Part shown: in pieces, positions 31,440 to 42,506 of the stretch | Numbering within the stretch: position 1 is the stretch's first letter | Layout: each line of letters opens with the position of its first letter | Assembly (NCBI GenBank): GCA_041663325.1 | Contig: JBAZRN010000001.1 | Span: 1-64,000, forward strand | DNA: 64,000 nucleotides | Direction: 5' to 3' | DNA from: CAJBLF01 sp041663325 | GTDB lineage: Bacteria > Patescibacteriota > Gracilibacteria > Absconditabacterales > Absconditicoccaceae | The notes under the pieces: generated by a model | The model's input: the letters and a program-made list of their open reading frames with translations, nothing else | Databases searched by the model: none | What the model was told of the DNA's origin: nothing | Position numbers and translations under genes: made by a program

Positions 31440-32183
31440 CTACTCTATTCGCTTTCGAACAATCCCAGTTGTGCGTTCGTTCGGGTCTAAACTTCTTATA
31501 AATTTTTTCAATCATTTTGTTGCGGTTTGCATATCTTCTTCGATTTTTTCATAAATCTCACTCCAATTATATACTTCATGCAAAAATTCTAAATATGAGC
31601 TATCTAGTCGAAGATATCTATTGTTTTTATAATCTACGATAATAATTTCCTTGATTGGAATGTCTTCTTTTGTGTAAAATGATTTTATGGCGAAATGATC
31701 TGATATTTTGATGGCATATTTGTCTTTTCATGAGCCAAAAAAGAGATACCACGAATGTTCTCCATATCTATTAACCGAACATGTAAGATTATCTCGATTT
31801 GGTTGAATATCCATTTGAGCGAATATCTGTGTGGCTATGGCAGCAAACTTTGTATATTCTTTTGTCGGCATCATTTCTGATTTGCTCCTTTCGTTAGCTG
31901 CTTCAAAAGTATCATAATATCATTTATTGAGATATTTCTCAGCTCTTTTTTTGATAATCTTATTCTTTATCGCTGGAGTAAATTTTTCCTTGAGATTTTT
32001 TTCATATTTGTGAAAACTATTGTAATCGTAATGCTCTTGATCTCTGTTTTTGTTTTCATCTAATGCTGATAAAAGTTCTTCTTTTGTCTTATCAGCAAGA
32101 AAAGGAAATCTCTTTTGTAGTCTAGATAAATAAGCATCAGATTCATACGCTGATCAAAGCGGTTTAATCAATCAATCATCCAT
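31440..32183 (-). CDS. Hypothetical protein downstream of truD
   Basis: A 247-residue protein of unknown family, highly charged, with a helical N-terminal half and a beta-rich middle (NLTCSVNRYGEHSWYLFFG, then KYAIKISDHFAIKSF). UGA-Gly occurs near the start (DDGLIKPLGSAYES). Its start overlaps the end of the small upstream gene by 20 bases, so the two are coupled. A weak terminator-like hairpin follows the stop at about 31410-31443. Confidence 0.65.
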
Positions 32184-32334
32184 TGGAAGCAGGATATGTA
32201 TATAAATAGAGCGCTTCCATTATATTCAAAATTCAGTTTTTGTCAAATGTAGAGAGATTTTTCTGGACGATGAGGATGTGTTGAAGACTTTTTAGTATGG
32301 CTTTTTTGTCTTCTTCTAAGGATTGTGGTTTCAT
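32164..32334 (-). CDS. Small hypothetical protein, coupled to neighbours
   Basis: A 56-residue protein (begins KPQSLEEDKKAILKSLQHIL), with a helical N-terminus and two or three UGA-Gly codons. It starts 31 bases after the truD stop and overlaps the next gene by 20 bases. This tight packing and the open frame under code 25 support it being real. No family is known. Confidence 0.55.
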
Positions 32335-32365
32335 TGTCTGGTCGATAGTTTCTAGAAATATATGC

Positions 32366-33475
32366 TTAGGAAAGATTTACTCCTATGGTTTTTTCTAGCT
32401 CGTCTATTATAATGCTTGCATAGGATCATGATGGCAAAGTGAAGTTCAGAAGTATGTCGTCTTGTTGAAATTGGATGTGTACTTTTTGAGGAAAGACCCA
32501 AATCGGTCTTCTGATTCAAAATATTTTATATTCTTTACATAGTTTTAAACTCTTTTCAGAAATTCAATTTTTATCAAGCAATCCTTGCTCTTTATTGCCG
32601 GCAAAACTATTTTTTGGAGCTAATAAAAGATTGTATCAAATCACTGGTCATGTTATCATCATTTTCTCTGCGTTGAATGGGATTTCTCCTTTCAGATTGC
32701 TGGGATAACGGAAAAATTGTTCATTTTTTTGGGTGTCATCAAACAGCTTTACCGTTTTGGTGTCTGCTTGATAGATTCCGAATTGATGTTTCTTATGGTT
32801 TGCTATGTCTATAACGATATCTCCCTCCAAAATTTGCAATCATTTTTTTGTTCTTGTGTGGACGTATTCGTTGAATATACTGCTTGCATACGCCTGTATC
32901 TTGAATACGATATCTTTTTTGTCCTGTAATTTTAATTTTCCTTGCAGGATATCGCTTCCCTGTTGTGGGTTTTTTCACTCGATACCGAATCTTTGGTTTC
33001 AAAATAAATTGGGAAATCATTTTTTACATAAGCTCAAAATTTTTCTGTTTGAGATATCCTTTTCTTTTTCGCTCAATTTCTTGTTTGCTCTGAGCCTGAT
33101 ATAAAAACTATTTTGTATCGGAGTTGTCATGCCTATCGGTGTTGTATGCCGTCCTGTTTTAAGTACTTTTGCTACTTCTCCTATGCTTTCTAAAAATGCT
33201 TTTTCTCCTCCAAGTTTTTTTAATGCACTTTTGTAAATACATATTCGTTGTCTAGTTATCGCTTTTTTGTCTTTGAGTCCTGCGATGCCGAGGGAAAGTC
33301 TTGAAAGATTAAATGCAGCGCAAAGATGATGCACTATGTCCATAGTATTCAGATTTCTTTTTTCAAAGAATACGAAAAAGGCATCACCCCTTCCTGCTAA
33401 AGTAAATGGCAACTCCTCTGTCACTATGAAGTCTTGTGATTTTTGTTTAAATGAGAATAATCTATCATCTACCAT
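32366..33475 (-). CDS. truD: tRNA pseudouridine synthase D
   Basis: Makes pseudouridine 13 in tRNA. The protein is 369 residues. The conserved catalytic motif GIAGLKDKKAITRQ, with its Asp, is near residue 76, and the start KSQDFIVTEELPF is typical of TruD. TPIQNSFYIRLRANK is another family block. The middle and C-terminal part is UGA-rich. TruD is usually about 350 residues, so the length fits. It starts right after a 43-residue gene on the same strand. Confidence 0.9.
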
Positions 33476-33607
33476 TTATTTTTCTTGATTTTTCAATAAA
33501 ATATCTTTTTCTTTATTTTCGATTTCTGTCGTCTCTCTATTTTTATATAAGCGGTCAAGTTCTTCTTTTGTAGTGACATGGGGACCTATTTCTTTTGATT
33601 CTTGCAT
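33476..33607 (-). CDS. Very small charged protein upstream of truD
   Basis: A 43-residue reading frame (begins MQESKEIGPHVTTKEELDRL) whose TAA abuts the truD ATG directly. It is Lys/Glu-rich and probably helical. Its position suggests translational coupling with truD. There is no recognised family, so it could be a leader peptide. Confidence 0.45.
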   Translation of the reverse strand: MQESKEIGPHVTTKEELDRLYKNRETTEIENKEKDILLKNQEK

Positions 33608-33664
33608 GATTTCTATCAAAAAAATAAATATTACTGGATTTGCAAAAAATACAATTTTGAGTAT

Positions 33665-33736
33665 ACTTTATTAGTAGAAAGTATCAAGTAGAAAGTATCA
33701 AGATTCTACCTTTCACCTTTCACCTTCTACCTTTAT
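33665..33736. repeat. Intergenic AGAAAGTATCAAG / CTTTCACCTTCTACC element
   Basis: Two tandem AGTAGAAAGTATCAAG units followed by an inverted CTACCTTTCACCTTTCACC arm, just upstream of the OLD gene. The reverse complement of the unit (CTTGATACTTTCTACT) occurs at 57430-57460, and a related arm at 38727-38750. Confidence 0.6.
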
Positions 33737-33739
33737 TGC

Positions 33740-35665
33740 ATGCAACTAGCTACCATCAAAATATCAAACCTTTTAAGTTTTCCTTATCAGCCTGATCTAG
33801 CAAAGAGTGAAGGTGTGAAATTTTATAATAGAAAAAATAATAATGTGAATGTACTTATATGACCAAATGGTGCAGGTAAAAGCTGATTTTTGCATATCAT
33901 CAAACAGATTTTTAAAATAGGAATACTTAATGATTATATCTACGATAAACAACTTATCTCCACGGATAAAAAAAATGTTATTACAATAAATGATCAATAT
34001 ACTGAATGACTTCGCGCTCATTTTACTACTCCTGACAAGCCATCTCAAACCATTGTTCAGCTTATGCTAACTCAACATGATTATGATAATATGCAATATA
34101 TTTCTCAATGCGCAGATATTTTAAATAAACTTATCAAAACATATAGTACTTTGGATATCCAATATCCAATTTTTTCTGATGAACAAATTCAGTCTATTCC
34201 TAGCTCTTTTATTTTAGAATACTCTTTTGATATTGAGGCTAAAAAAGTATTTCTCAATGAAAAGAAATTATCTCAGCAAGAACAATTTGTGCTTTTGTAT
34301 TTACAAACTATTGAACTGATACAAATCTGCATCGATATTTATAATGATTTTGAAAGGAAGAGTACCGAACAGCCATTGATTCTTCTTAAGAATGGCATTT
34401 GATTCGTAGGCACCAACAGAAGCCTAAAAAAAGTTTCTAATGTAATAGATCCTCATACCTGGGATAGCTTTATTTGAAACAAAAATTCATCTGACTATCA
34501 TTCATATATCGGCTTTTATCTTTGCGCAAAGAAGATTCGAAATATCATCTCAGATAATTTTACGTTGAAGATGACCAAAAAAGATATAGCAAATTATCCT
34601 GAAAAATTAGAACAATCAGAATTTTATACCAGTCTGGTATTTATTATTAAAAAATATTTTAATAGAACATTGTCTGTTGGTTATACCGATAATCTTCTTA
34701 CCTTTCATTTAATAGATAGCTTTGGCAACTATGCTGCTTTTTCTGAATTGAGTGACTGAGAACAATCATTATTATCCATGATTTTTACGATATATGGATA
34801 TGATCTCAAGGATGGCATGATGATTGTCGATGAGCCAGAAATACATTTTCACCCTCAGATGCAGAGAAGTTTTTCTAGAATGATAGAGAAAATAAATCAG
34901 AATATTGGAACACAATTTATCGTGTCTACCTACTCTCCTCTCTTTATCAACGAATCGAATATCGGAAACGTCTATAGATTTTCTAAAATCAATTGAGAAA
35001 CTCATATTAAAAATCCATTTCTTACTTTATCTGCTGATGAAGCGACGTTGGTCCATTTGCTTAAATTTGAAAATTTATCCAAGATATTTTTTGTCAACAA
35101 TATTATTATGGTGGAAGGTGAAACTGATGCGTATTTTTTTGATTTCTACCTTAGATATCTTCACACATTCCAAGAGCGAAAAACCAAAATAACTGATTAT
35201 GAAATCATCAATATTAATGGTAAATGAAGTTATAAAGTCCGAAGCAAATTTCTTTCAAGATTTGGTCTACAATCATTTTTTATCGGTGATTGGGATAATA
35301 TTGTGGACTATGGTTTTATGACACAAACTGATTTGGGATATTATTATAAACAAGCAAGAGCTCATTATGCTGGTCTCAAAAAAAGTGGGAAAACGCATCG
35401 TCATTACAACAAACTAGTAGATACGATCAGAAATGTCTTTCCTCAAAAATATAGATACCTTCTTGCTAAAATTGATAATCTTTATACCCAAAATGTCTTT
35501 ATCCTTAAAAAATGAGATATAGAAACCTATCTAGGCATGCCAGAAAAATGACTAGAAAATACGGTAAAATTTTGTCATTATAGTTTCAAACAACGATTGG
35601 TAAATAAAAATTTTGATACCTGCAGACAAGAGTTTTGAGAAATTTTTTCTGCTATGTTTAAATAG
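33740..35665 (+). CDS. OLD-family AAA ATPase with TOPRIM nuclease domain
   Basis: A 641-residue protein. The N-terminal ATPase has LIGPNGAGKSGFLHI (Walker A; first Gly UGA) near residue 45. The signature LSDGEQSLLSMIF follows near 340, then MMIVDEPEIHFHPQ (Walker B) and FIVSTYSPLF. The C-terminal TOPRIM domain has IIMVEGETDAYFF and FIGDWDN, the catalytic acid sets. The architecture matches class 1 OLD nucleases and GajA-like proteins, which act in phage defence. No Gabija helicase partner is adjacent; the flanking genes are on the other strand, so it is a lone OLD gene. Confidence 0.85.
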
Positions 35666-36650
35666 TATAGGTTGTAGTACCCTTGATATAAACCATATAT
35701 ATAAAGATAAACGTTCATATACCTATCAATAAAAATAAGATGGACAGAATAATGAAAATCAGGTTTTTATTTTTTTTTCCTTGAATTTTTTCGTTTATAT
35801 CAAAAAGTCTTTTATTAAGGATTTCTTCTTTATTATTTTCGTTGATGATTATGATGTTTTGAAGTTTTTCTTCAATTTTATTAAGTTTATATTGAAGATT
35901 GTCGATAAATTTATTTTTTTCTTCTATGATATTGTTTTTGATTTCTTCTTTTTCAGTAATGCTTTTGTGCAGCAGAGCTATATTTCTAAACTTGTTTTCT
36001 ATTTCTTGCAATCTCTGTTGCAGCATGGTTATAGTCTTGATTTTTTCTTCTATGATAGCATCTTTATTTTCACTATTTTGACGCTCGGTCATAAGCTTTT
36101 TTAGTCTCTGTTCGGTTTCATTAAGCTTTTGTTGCAATATGTGGATAGACTTATTTTTTTCATCTATTGCCCTGTTTTTATCGTCTATTGTTTTATCTTT
36201 TTCTTTGTAGACAATAAGAAATTTGCTAATATTTTCATTCATAATCCTTATTTGATCTTTGTGGATTGGTGTTGGTTGCTGTATTACTGGTTGTTGAACT
36301 ACTGGTTCTGATTTTTTGATTTCTTTATTTTGTTCTGTCTCTTTTTGATAATTTTGCATTTTTTCGTAAAACATAGTTATCTCTTTTTCTATCTGATCAA
36401 TTTTATCTGATTCTAATGCTTCTTGTGAAATATTTATTTCTTTTTTGAGACAATTAATATCGTTTTTGATATCATACATAATGATATTCATTTCTTTTTT
36501 TTGCTCTTTGATTATGTTGTGCGGATTTTTCATGATTTTTATCTTATTTATTAATTTTTTTGCAAAATAAGAATAGATGATAAATGCAAAAATAGGAGAA
36601 ATAAGTATCCCTATAATATATCTATGAAATTGAATAAAAAACTTTATCAT
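35658..36650 (-). CDS. Coiled-coil membrane protein, paralogue of the next gene
   Basis: A 330-residue protein. An N-terminal membrane helix (YIIGILISPIFAFIIYSYF, residues 11-29) is followed by about 230 residues of coiled coil with a Pro/Gln/Val linker near residue 120, and a C-terminal hydrophobic segment (NLIFIILSILFLLIGI). The true end is TAA at 35658 after reading through one UGA. The region FLIVYKEKDKTIDDKNRAI onward matches the C-terminal half of the HTH protein at 36770-37339. Its end overlaps the convergent OLD gene by 8 bases. Function unknown. Confidence 0.7.
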
Positions 36651-36718
36651 GTCGTATTGTTTACTTAGGTGAAAACCTCTAATATAATATTAATGTTACA
36701 ATATAAGTCAATACTAAT

Positions 36719-36750
36719 TTAAAAAAACTCTGGCTTTTAGCCAGAATTTT
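36719..36750 (-). terminator. Intrinsic terminator after the HTH membrane protein
   Basis: On the minus strand CTGGCT and AGCCAG pair around AAA, followed by TTTTTTT. It lies between the stop at 36770 and the paralogous gene downstream. Confidence 0.8.
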
Positions 36751-36769
36751 AAAATTCCATGAATAGTAT

Positions 36770-37339
36770 CTATCCTTTGAGGATAAAGAATCCTGCGACC
36801 AAGATAAATATGAGAGAAAGTCAGATAAATATTAGATTTTTGAGTTTTTCATTTTTAATCATACCCTTGAGTTGTCCTATTTTTTCTTCTAATTTTTGTT
36901 TTTCTATGATAGCTTCTTGTTTTTCTTTATTGTAATCAGGTAATGCGACCATATGTTGGATTTTGCTTTCAAGTTCGGATACTCTTTGCTGAAGCACAAA
37001 GATAACTTTGTTTTTTTCTTCAAGCATTTTTTCTTTTTCTTTGAAAATAAGAAAAAATTTCTCTATTTTTTGATCAATAGCATTTTCCAAGTCTCCTTTG
37101 TTTGCTAGACTTGTGGTGTTTGCTGTGCTTGATTGATTGATGATCTCTGTATTAAGCTCTTGATGGAGCGTGGTGAATTCTTGTTTGAGCTCAAGCACTT
37201 CTTCTTTTGCTAACAATACTTTATTGGCAATCTTTTTGTAAGATAATTTTCCGTTTTTTATATATCTATCTATGGTTCTTGTAGATATATTTAAAGATTT
37301 GGATGCGACTTCTCTGGTTACATTGTACGTTTTGCTCAT
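36770..37339 (-). CDS. Membrane-anchored HTH protein with coiled coil
   Basis: A 189-residue protein. Residues 5-50 form an excisionase/MerR-type helix-turn-helix: VTREVASKSLNISTRTIDRY, then IKNGKLSYKKIANKVLL and a Lys/Glu helix. A long coiled coil with FFLIFKEKEKMLEEKNKVIF follows. The last 25 residues, reached through one UGA, are a membrane helix (NLIFIGLSLIFILVAGFFIL). This would tie a DNA site to the membrane. The start used (ATG 37339) places the HTH at the N-terminus; a longer start at 37372 is less likely. Confidence 0.75.
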
Positions 37340-37435
37340 TATTGCTCGTAATAATTTAAAATACGTATACAATTGTCTATCTGTAATAAGATAAGACTCC
37401 TGTTTGAAGATTATTATTGCTTTATTTTTGTTTAT

Positions 37436-37702
37436 TTATTGATTGAGATCAAATTTTGTGGGTTCGTTTGATTTCATATCATGTAATAGTGATTGAACGA
37501 ATAGTGTTATTATAGCTCATTCTATCATTCCCATAGTAATGACATAAAGATAGACAGGTGGGAAGTCTTGCACATAATATCACATAAAAAATGATATTCC
37601 TGATGTTGATGGTCATGCCGATGCATTTTGAATATACGGAATCAGGATCATTATAAATAGAATAATGACAATCCACATAAGAAAAACCGTTCTTTTTTTC
37701 AT
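37436..37702 (-). CDS. Small two-helix membrane protein
   Basis: An 88-residue protein with two hydrophobic segments (TVFLMWIVIILFIMILIPY and VYLYVITMGMIEGAIITLFV) and a Gly/Ser loop partly coded by UGA. It ends with a charged tail. It lies between the HTH membrane protein and the holin-like gene on the same strand. No family recognised. Confidence 0.6.
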
Positions 37703-37772
37703 TTTTATATATTTTTTTTTATTAAATAAAGCTTATTTTTTACTGTTTTAATAGTATTGTTTGGGTAGCTGA

Positions 37773-38156
37773 TTATAGTATTTTTTTAATTAAAAAGTAT
37801 ATTGTACTGATAATGACTGATAATATGAGTGTTTGTACTAAGGTTCCAAGCTGTACAGTAATTCCAAGATCTAAGTAGTTGATGGTTTGTTCGAAGATAT
37901 AGAGAACAATGATATTTAGAAGTAATGATGATAGTCAGAGTGTTATAATTTTGACGGGTAATGTGAGAATTTTTAGAATATTTTTGAGTACCGAATTAAT
38001 GAGTCGAAACACTATTCCTAGGATTCCGAAGATGATATAGGTATCCTTATAGATTGTTTGGATTTTGAATCAAAGTTCTGGTATATAATACACAATAGCA
38101 TACAATACTGCCCCATTGACGATAATGTTAACCAGGAGGTTTCTCAGTGGCTTCAT
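37773..38156 (-). CDS. Phage holin family 4-like membrane protein
   Basis: A 127-residue, four-helix membrane protein. The pattern LLVNIIVNGAVLYAIVYYIP, then IIFGILGIVFRLINSVLKNI and LKILTLPVKIITLGLSSLLLN, matches the widespread PF04020 family, named phage holin 4_2 but found as ordinary chromosomal membrane proteins in many bacteria. I infer no lysis role. It is a single-strand neighbour of the SufU-like gene. Confidence 0.75.
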
Positions 38157-38314
38157 AAAAAGAACTAACAACTAAAAACTAAGAACTAATAAGTCGTGTG
38201 CAATGGAACTGATAATTATTTGTCTACTCTTTTCAATATCATTTATGCTCTTTTTGTACACTTTTTGACAGCTATTTGACATTTCTGTTAAAATAATGTC
38301 AATTTGTGTCTCAT

Positions 38315-38722
38315 TTAGTCATCTAGCAAATCGTCAAATGTGTCTTTCTGACCGTCTTTTAAAAATTCATGAATAGCATTTCTTGTCGCTAATATGGCTA
38401 TAACTGCTGCCCTCTTTCTTCTTGGCGATACTTCAAAGCCGTGATCTATCATTGTCTGATATGTTCGATGCAAGACTTCATGTATGGGTGTTCCTATAAT
38501 AAATTCTGATAAGAAGCTTGCTGCTGCTGTTGTAATATTGGAGCAATTGCCATCAAAACTATAATTTTCTATTTTGTTGTCTTTGATGACTATATATATT
38601 ACTATATCGTCTCAACAAATAAAATTTCCCTCATGCTGCTTGATGGTATAATCTTTCATAGCAAAGTTTTGGAGAGGGTTTTTGGCATATTCTTGTATCA
38701 TAAGGCTTTGTTCTTCGGACAT
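38315..38722 (-). CDS. SufU/NifU-like iron-sulfur scaffold with a missing third Cys
   Basis: A 135-residue protein with the SufU/IscU N-terminal fold: FICGDDIVIYIVIKDNKI (first Cys and the Asp), then FDGNCSNITTAAASFLSEFI (second Cys and the SAS-like helix). The third ligand, normally Cys after PxRxxC, is Ala here (SPRRKRAAVIAILA). If so, cluster or zinc binding would be altered. SufB and SufC are encoded within 6 kb on the same strand, so it may deliver or relay sulfur to them. Confidence 0.8.
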
Positions 38723-38792
38723 TGCTAGAAGGTGAAAGGTAGAAGGTAGGAGGTAAAATCTAAAGACTATCGGCTAAAGTCTATTAGCTATT

Positions 38793-39065
38793 TTAGTCTA
38801 GTCTGTATCGAAGATGTTCGATAAGTCTTTTTATCATAAGGATGATTTTGTTGCTTATCTCCGCAAATCATTTGGTTGCTATAATTTCAAGACTTTCTAT
38901 CTGGTTTGCAATATTGTGAATTGCAATTAAAAATTTGTTTGAATTGATTTCTAATATAACATCATATGATCCATCATTATTTTCTGTGAAAGTTGCACGA
39001 ACATTTTCAAGGCTTACCCTCTTTTGACATACATCTATTGGGGTGATGAGATTCATTTGATACAT
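38793..39065 (-). CDS. Small hypothetical protein
   Basis: A 90-residue protein (begins MYQMNLITPIDVCQ), with a beta-rich centre (YDVILEINSNKFLIAIHN) and a C-terminal helix reached through one UGA-Gly. It lies upstream of the SufU-like gene. No family recognised. Confidence 0.5.
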
Positions 39066-39226
39066 GCGGTAATGCTATATAAAAAATGTAGGTGTGTAAG
39101 TTTTTATGGTTTCAAAAAATAAATGCAATAGAAAAACTGTTTGAATTTTCATGGAAAAATCGTCTTGATTTTTTTGTAAAAAACATTACATTTTTTTGTT
39201 CTTTATTTGCAGGTAGGTACTTATAT

Positions 39227-39997
39227 ATGGTAAATAAGGTTTTTGACAATCTTGTCAAAAAGTTGATAAAACACAAAGGAAAGCTTATGAATGGGGAGAA
39301 AATATGATCACTTCTCAAATCCTCTCTTGCTGAAGATTTTTCTATACAGAAAATGTATAAGGTAATTTATTACCTAAAGATCAGGTGATATCTCGAAAAT
39401 CTCAAAAAAAATATATTTTTCGTCAAAGATGCTGATCATATATATAGTAAAGAAGAAATTATCGACCTTTTCTATCGAACTATTGTCAAAAAACACTGTA
39501 GTGATTTTCTGAAAGGGAATTGGTATATCTGATGACTCAAAGCGCTTGAGCTTAATCTTTCCTCTTTTGATATTCCTGAAGAGTTGTCTATTGTTAATCA
39601 GTATAAACAAGCTACGGAAGTCGTTATGTACGATAAGCAAATAGTTTTTAAGACTTATGCGAAAAATAAGACTGACAATCTTTTCAATTTTTTTCGAAAA
39701 CTCACTAAACCTATAAAAATAGGAACTCTGACCTTCCCTATCGCCGGTCTGGAACTCGCTATCCTGGAAAGCCTTTATAATCCTGGCATGATTTCCCTAG
39801 GGTATATCAATGAATTAGTCAAAAAAGTGATAAGAAAATATCATAAAACCTTGGATGTGAAAGTCCGGGAATTGATTCTGAGAAAAAACAAACATAACAC
39901 CAGTATCAATAGGTTATATGTCTTATCTAAAACGATTGATCCTGAGTTAGCGGATAAGCTAAAAAATTTGATTAAAAAATATGGATATTTTATATAA
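39227..39997 (+). CDS. AbiEi-like winged-helix protein
   Basis: A 256-residue protein. It begins VNKVFDNLVKKLIKHKGKLM followed by a winged-helix-like unit (SIQKMYKVIYYLKIRGYLE, then IFFVKDADHIYSKEE). The body contains VNQYKQATEVVMYDKQIVFKT and PIAGLELAILESLYNPG, consistent with AbiEi-type antitoxin/regulator proteins. No AbiEii toxin gene follows directly; the only NTase genes here are far away. The upstream in-frame GTG (39092) would add a Phe-rich stretch that looks non-coding. UGA is used several times. Confidence 0.65.
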
Positions 39998-40018
39998 ATT
40001 TATTAGCGGATTAACGGA

Positions 40019-40939
40019 TTACGAATTTTTGTCTTTGGATAATAACGTTATAGAAAATCATATTTTTATAGCTTCTTTAGGTTTGATATTTATTGCGGAT
40101 TCGTTTCGTTCGCGAGGATGACAAACAACGGGTTCAATACAGACAAATCATTTTTCCTTTTCGCTTCGAAGTCGTAAGTCTTTGAATTTTGGATCAAAAT
40201 TAAGTTGAAGTAATCCAATTCATGGTATATATATCTGACAAGATCAAGGATTTAGAATTTTAATTGTTTCTGTTCAGGATATCCATTTTAAAATCATTTC
40301 TTCAGTTACTCACATATTTTTACTTAATTTTATATTCGCTTTTTGGTCTGGCGATACTTTATAATACGTATGGTGTCATGGCGCAAATTTCATTACATTT
40401 TTTCCCGTATTTTGAACGTTTAGCGATATACGAGCTCATTTTTCCCCTAATTCTATTGTTTGTGTTGCTGTGAAGTTATAAGGAAATTTCTTAAAATTAT
40501 TTTCATCTGATGTAAATTGATATCATACTTCTTTCCCCACGACATGATCTTTTTTCCATGCAACATCCCTCAAAAATCAGTGTTGTTGTAAATCAAATCA
40601 ATGCTCAGCATTTTGTTCTGAACTAAATGGTCAAGCTTGTGGTCACATCCGATATCATTCTCTGAGGCTTTGCTTTCGATCGTTTCTTCTTTCAGGGTTA
40701 TTATAAAAAATTTCTACTCCATCTAAAATAAGTGAAGATAATGACCCTCCTCTCTCTGAAGATATAGTAATTCATGATTTATCTATAGTATAATTTTGTA
40801 ATGGTAATGTTTCTATATGGGTGATTAATGTCTCAATAAGTTCTTTTTTTTCTTGTTTGTCTTGTTTTTCTAATTCGCTATTTATAGTTTCGGTTTCAGA
40901 AACAAGTATGTCGGATTTACCTTTTCTTTTTCCTTTCAT
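40019..40939 (-). CDS. Aldose 1-epimerase-like mutarotase
   Basis: A 306-residue galactose-mutarotase-fold protein. After a Lys/Glu-rich N-terminal extension of about 55 residues come GGSLSSLILDGVEIFY, QHGFLRDVAWK with the catalytic-region His, APGHHTYYKV with the second His, and CIEPVV with the catalytic-region Glu. It may act on hexose-6-phosphates or free sugars. It starts 25 bases after the sufB stop. Near the C-terminus a segment (CHPRERNES) may stem from a GAATGACG-type repeat, since the DNA matches the element at 44287-44312. Confidence 0.85.
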
Positions 40940-40964
40940 GATATAATATAGAACATATAAAATC

Positions 40965-42350
40965 TTATCCAATATTTCCTTCCATTTCTAGTTCGACTAA
41001 TTTATTTAATTCTCCTGCATATTCTAGTGGGAGTTTTTTTATTACAGAAGAAAAGAATCCGTTGACGATCATGGTGGTCGCTTTGTCCTTTGTCAATCAG
41101 CGGGACATGAGGTAGAAAAGTTCAGATTCATCTATTTTTCATGCGCTGGCTTCATGCGCTACGATAGCCGTATCATTGTCTGATTGAATTTTTGGTATCG
41201 TATTAGACACGGAAGTATCGTCGAATAATAAAGCGTCACATTGTGTGTGATTAGTTGCATAATTCGCTCCTTTTCAAATGACAACAAGTCAGCGATAGGT
41301 ATTGATTCATCATTTTTTAGAGATGGATTTGGCTACGATATTCGATGATGTGTATTTACCTATATGAACTGCTTTTGATCATGTGTCCTGATGTTGTCAC
41401 TGTCCTGCTACCGCTATTCCCAGCATATCCGTCTTGCTGTAATCTCATTTCAAGATGGAGCACGGATAGAGCATTGTGGTGCGTGATCATAGGTTTCCAT
41501 TGACCCGTTCCATATAGCCATGCTCCTCTATCACCGCTCTTTTGGTATTTAAATTGTAGGTATTTGTTGACCAATTTTCTACGGATGAATATTTCATCTT
41601 AGCGTTTTTGCCGACATAAATTTCTACAAGTCCTGCATGTAATGATGCTTTATCAAACTTCGGTGCTGAACATCCTTCGATATAACTTCATTCAGCGTCA
41701 TCTTCTATGATGATCATGGTATGCTCAAATTGTCCACCTGCATAGGTGTTCATACGAAAATATGCTTGCAAGGGGTCAGTAAGCTTCACTCACTTCGGTA
41801 CATAAATAAATGTTCATCAACTTCGGACTGCACCGTGTAATGCTGCGAACATATGATCAGTTGCGGGGACTAATTTCATAAAATATTTTTTCACTAATTC
41901 TGGATATTTGATGACGGCTTGCGGCATATCTTCGAAAATAATCCCTTTCTCTGATCGCTTCGCCTTGATCTGATGATAGACGTTCAATGAATCGTATTGT
42001 CCTCCTGCTCACGCTAGATACTTTTGTTCGGCTTCGGGGATTCAGAGTCTTTTGAATTTCTCTTTGATCTCTGTTGGTACATCTTCCCGATTGTTAGCAT
42101 ATCATTCGTGGTCTTTATGTGGCTTAGCATAATAGACGATGTTGTCTAAATTAAGCTTAGAAAGATCTGGTCATCGTGTCGGCAATTTCATAGCTTTGAA
42201 AATCTCTAAGCATTTCAGACGATGAGCAAGCATTCGCTCTGGTTCTTTTTGTTCAGCAGAAATTTTCCTGACCGTGTCTTCCGTGAGACTGGTAAGGTAA
42301 AGCTCATATTTGATGTTGTCTGACGATTCTAGCGTCGACTTGAGGGACAT
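40965..42350 (-). CDS. sufB: Fe-S cluster assembly protein SufB
   Basis: Part of the SufBCD scaffold that builds iron-sulfur clusters. The protein is 461 residues, the usual length. Visible blocks are YYAKPHKDHEGYANNREDVP at the start, FIYVPKGVKLTDPLQAYFR, EGCSAPKFDKASLHAGLVEI, NGNLGSRTTMLYPCSILKG, HQDTGSKAVHIGKYT, and a C-terminal EASAGKIDESELFYLMSRGL. Many invariant glycines are UGA. SufD is not in the window; SufC is 1.1 kb upstream on the same strand. Confidence 0.95.
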
Positions 42351-42506
42351 TATTTGGAAGTGTTGAGTTTTAAATTTTATATTGGTTAGAATATGTAAAA
42401 ATGATTGATTTTCAATTGGAAAAATGATATGTAATTTTCCATTGACATTGTGCTACTAATAAGTAGATAATATATGACGTATTTTATCATATAAATCTAT
42501 ATCCTC

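Noticed and set aside
35899..36081. Hydrophobic plus-strand frames opposite the coiled-coil gene (35781-36311).
   Set aside because: They arise from Lys/Glu/Asn-rich codons read on the opposite strand as Phe/Leu/Ile; no independent support.
39981..40360. A plus-strand frame beginning MDILYKF after the AbiEi-like gene, where an AbiEii toxin would be expected.
   Set aside because: The sequence lacks nucleotidyltransferase motifs and is the antisense of the mutarotase gene, which has all its blocks on the minus strand.
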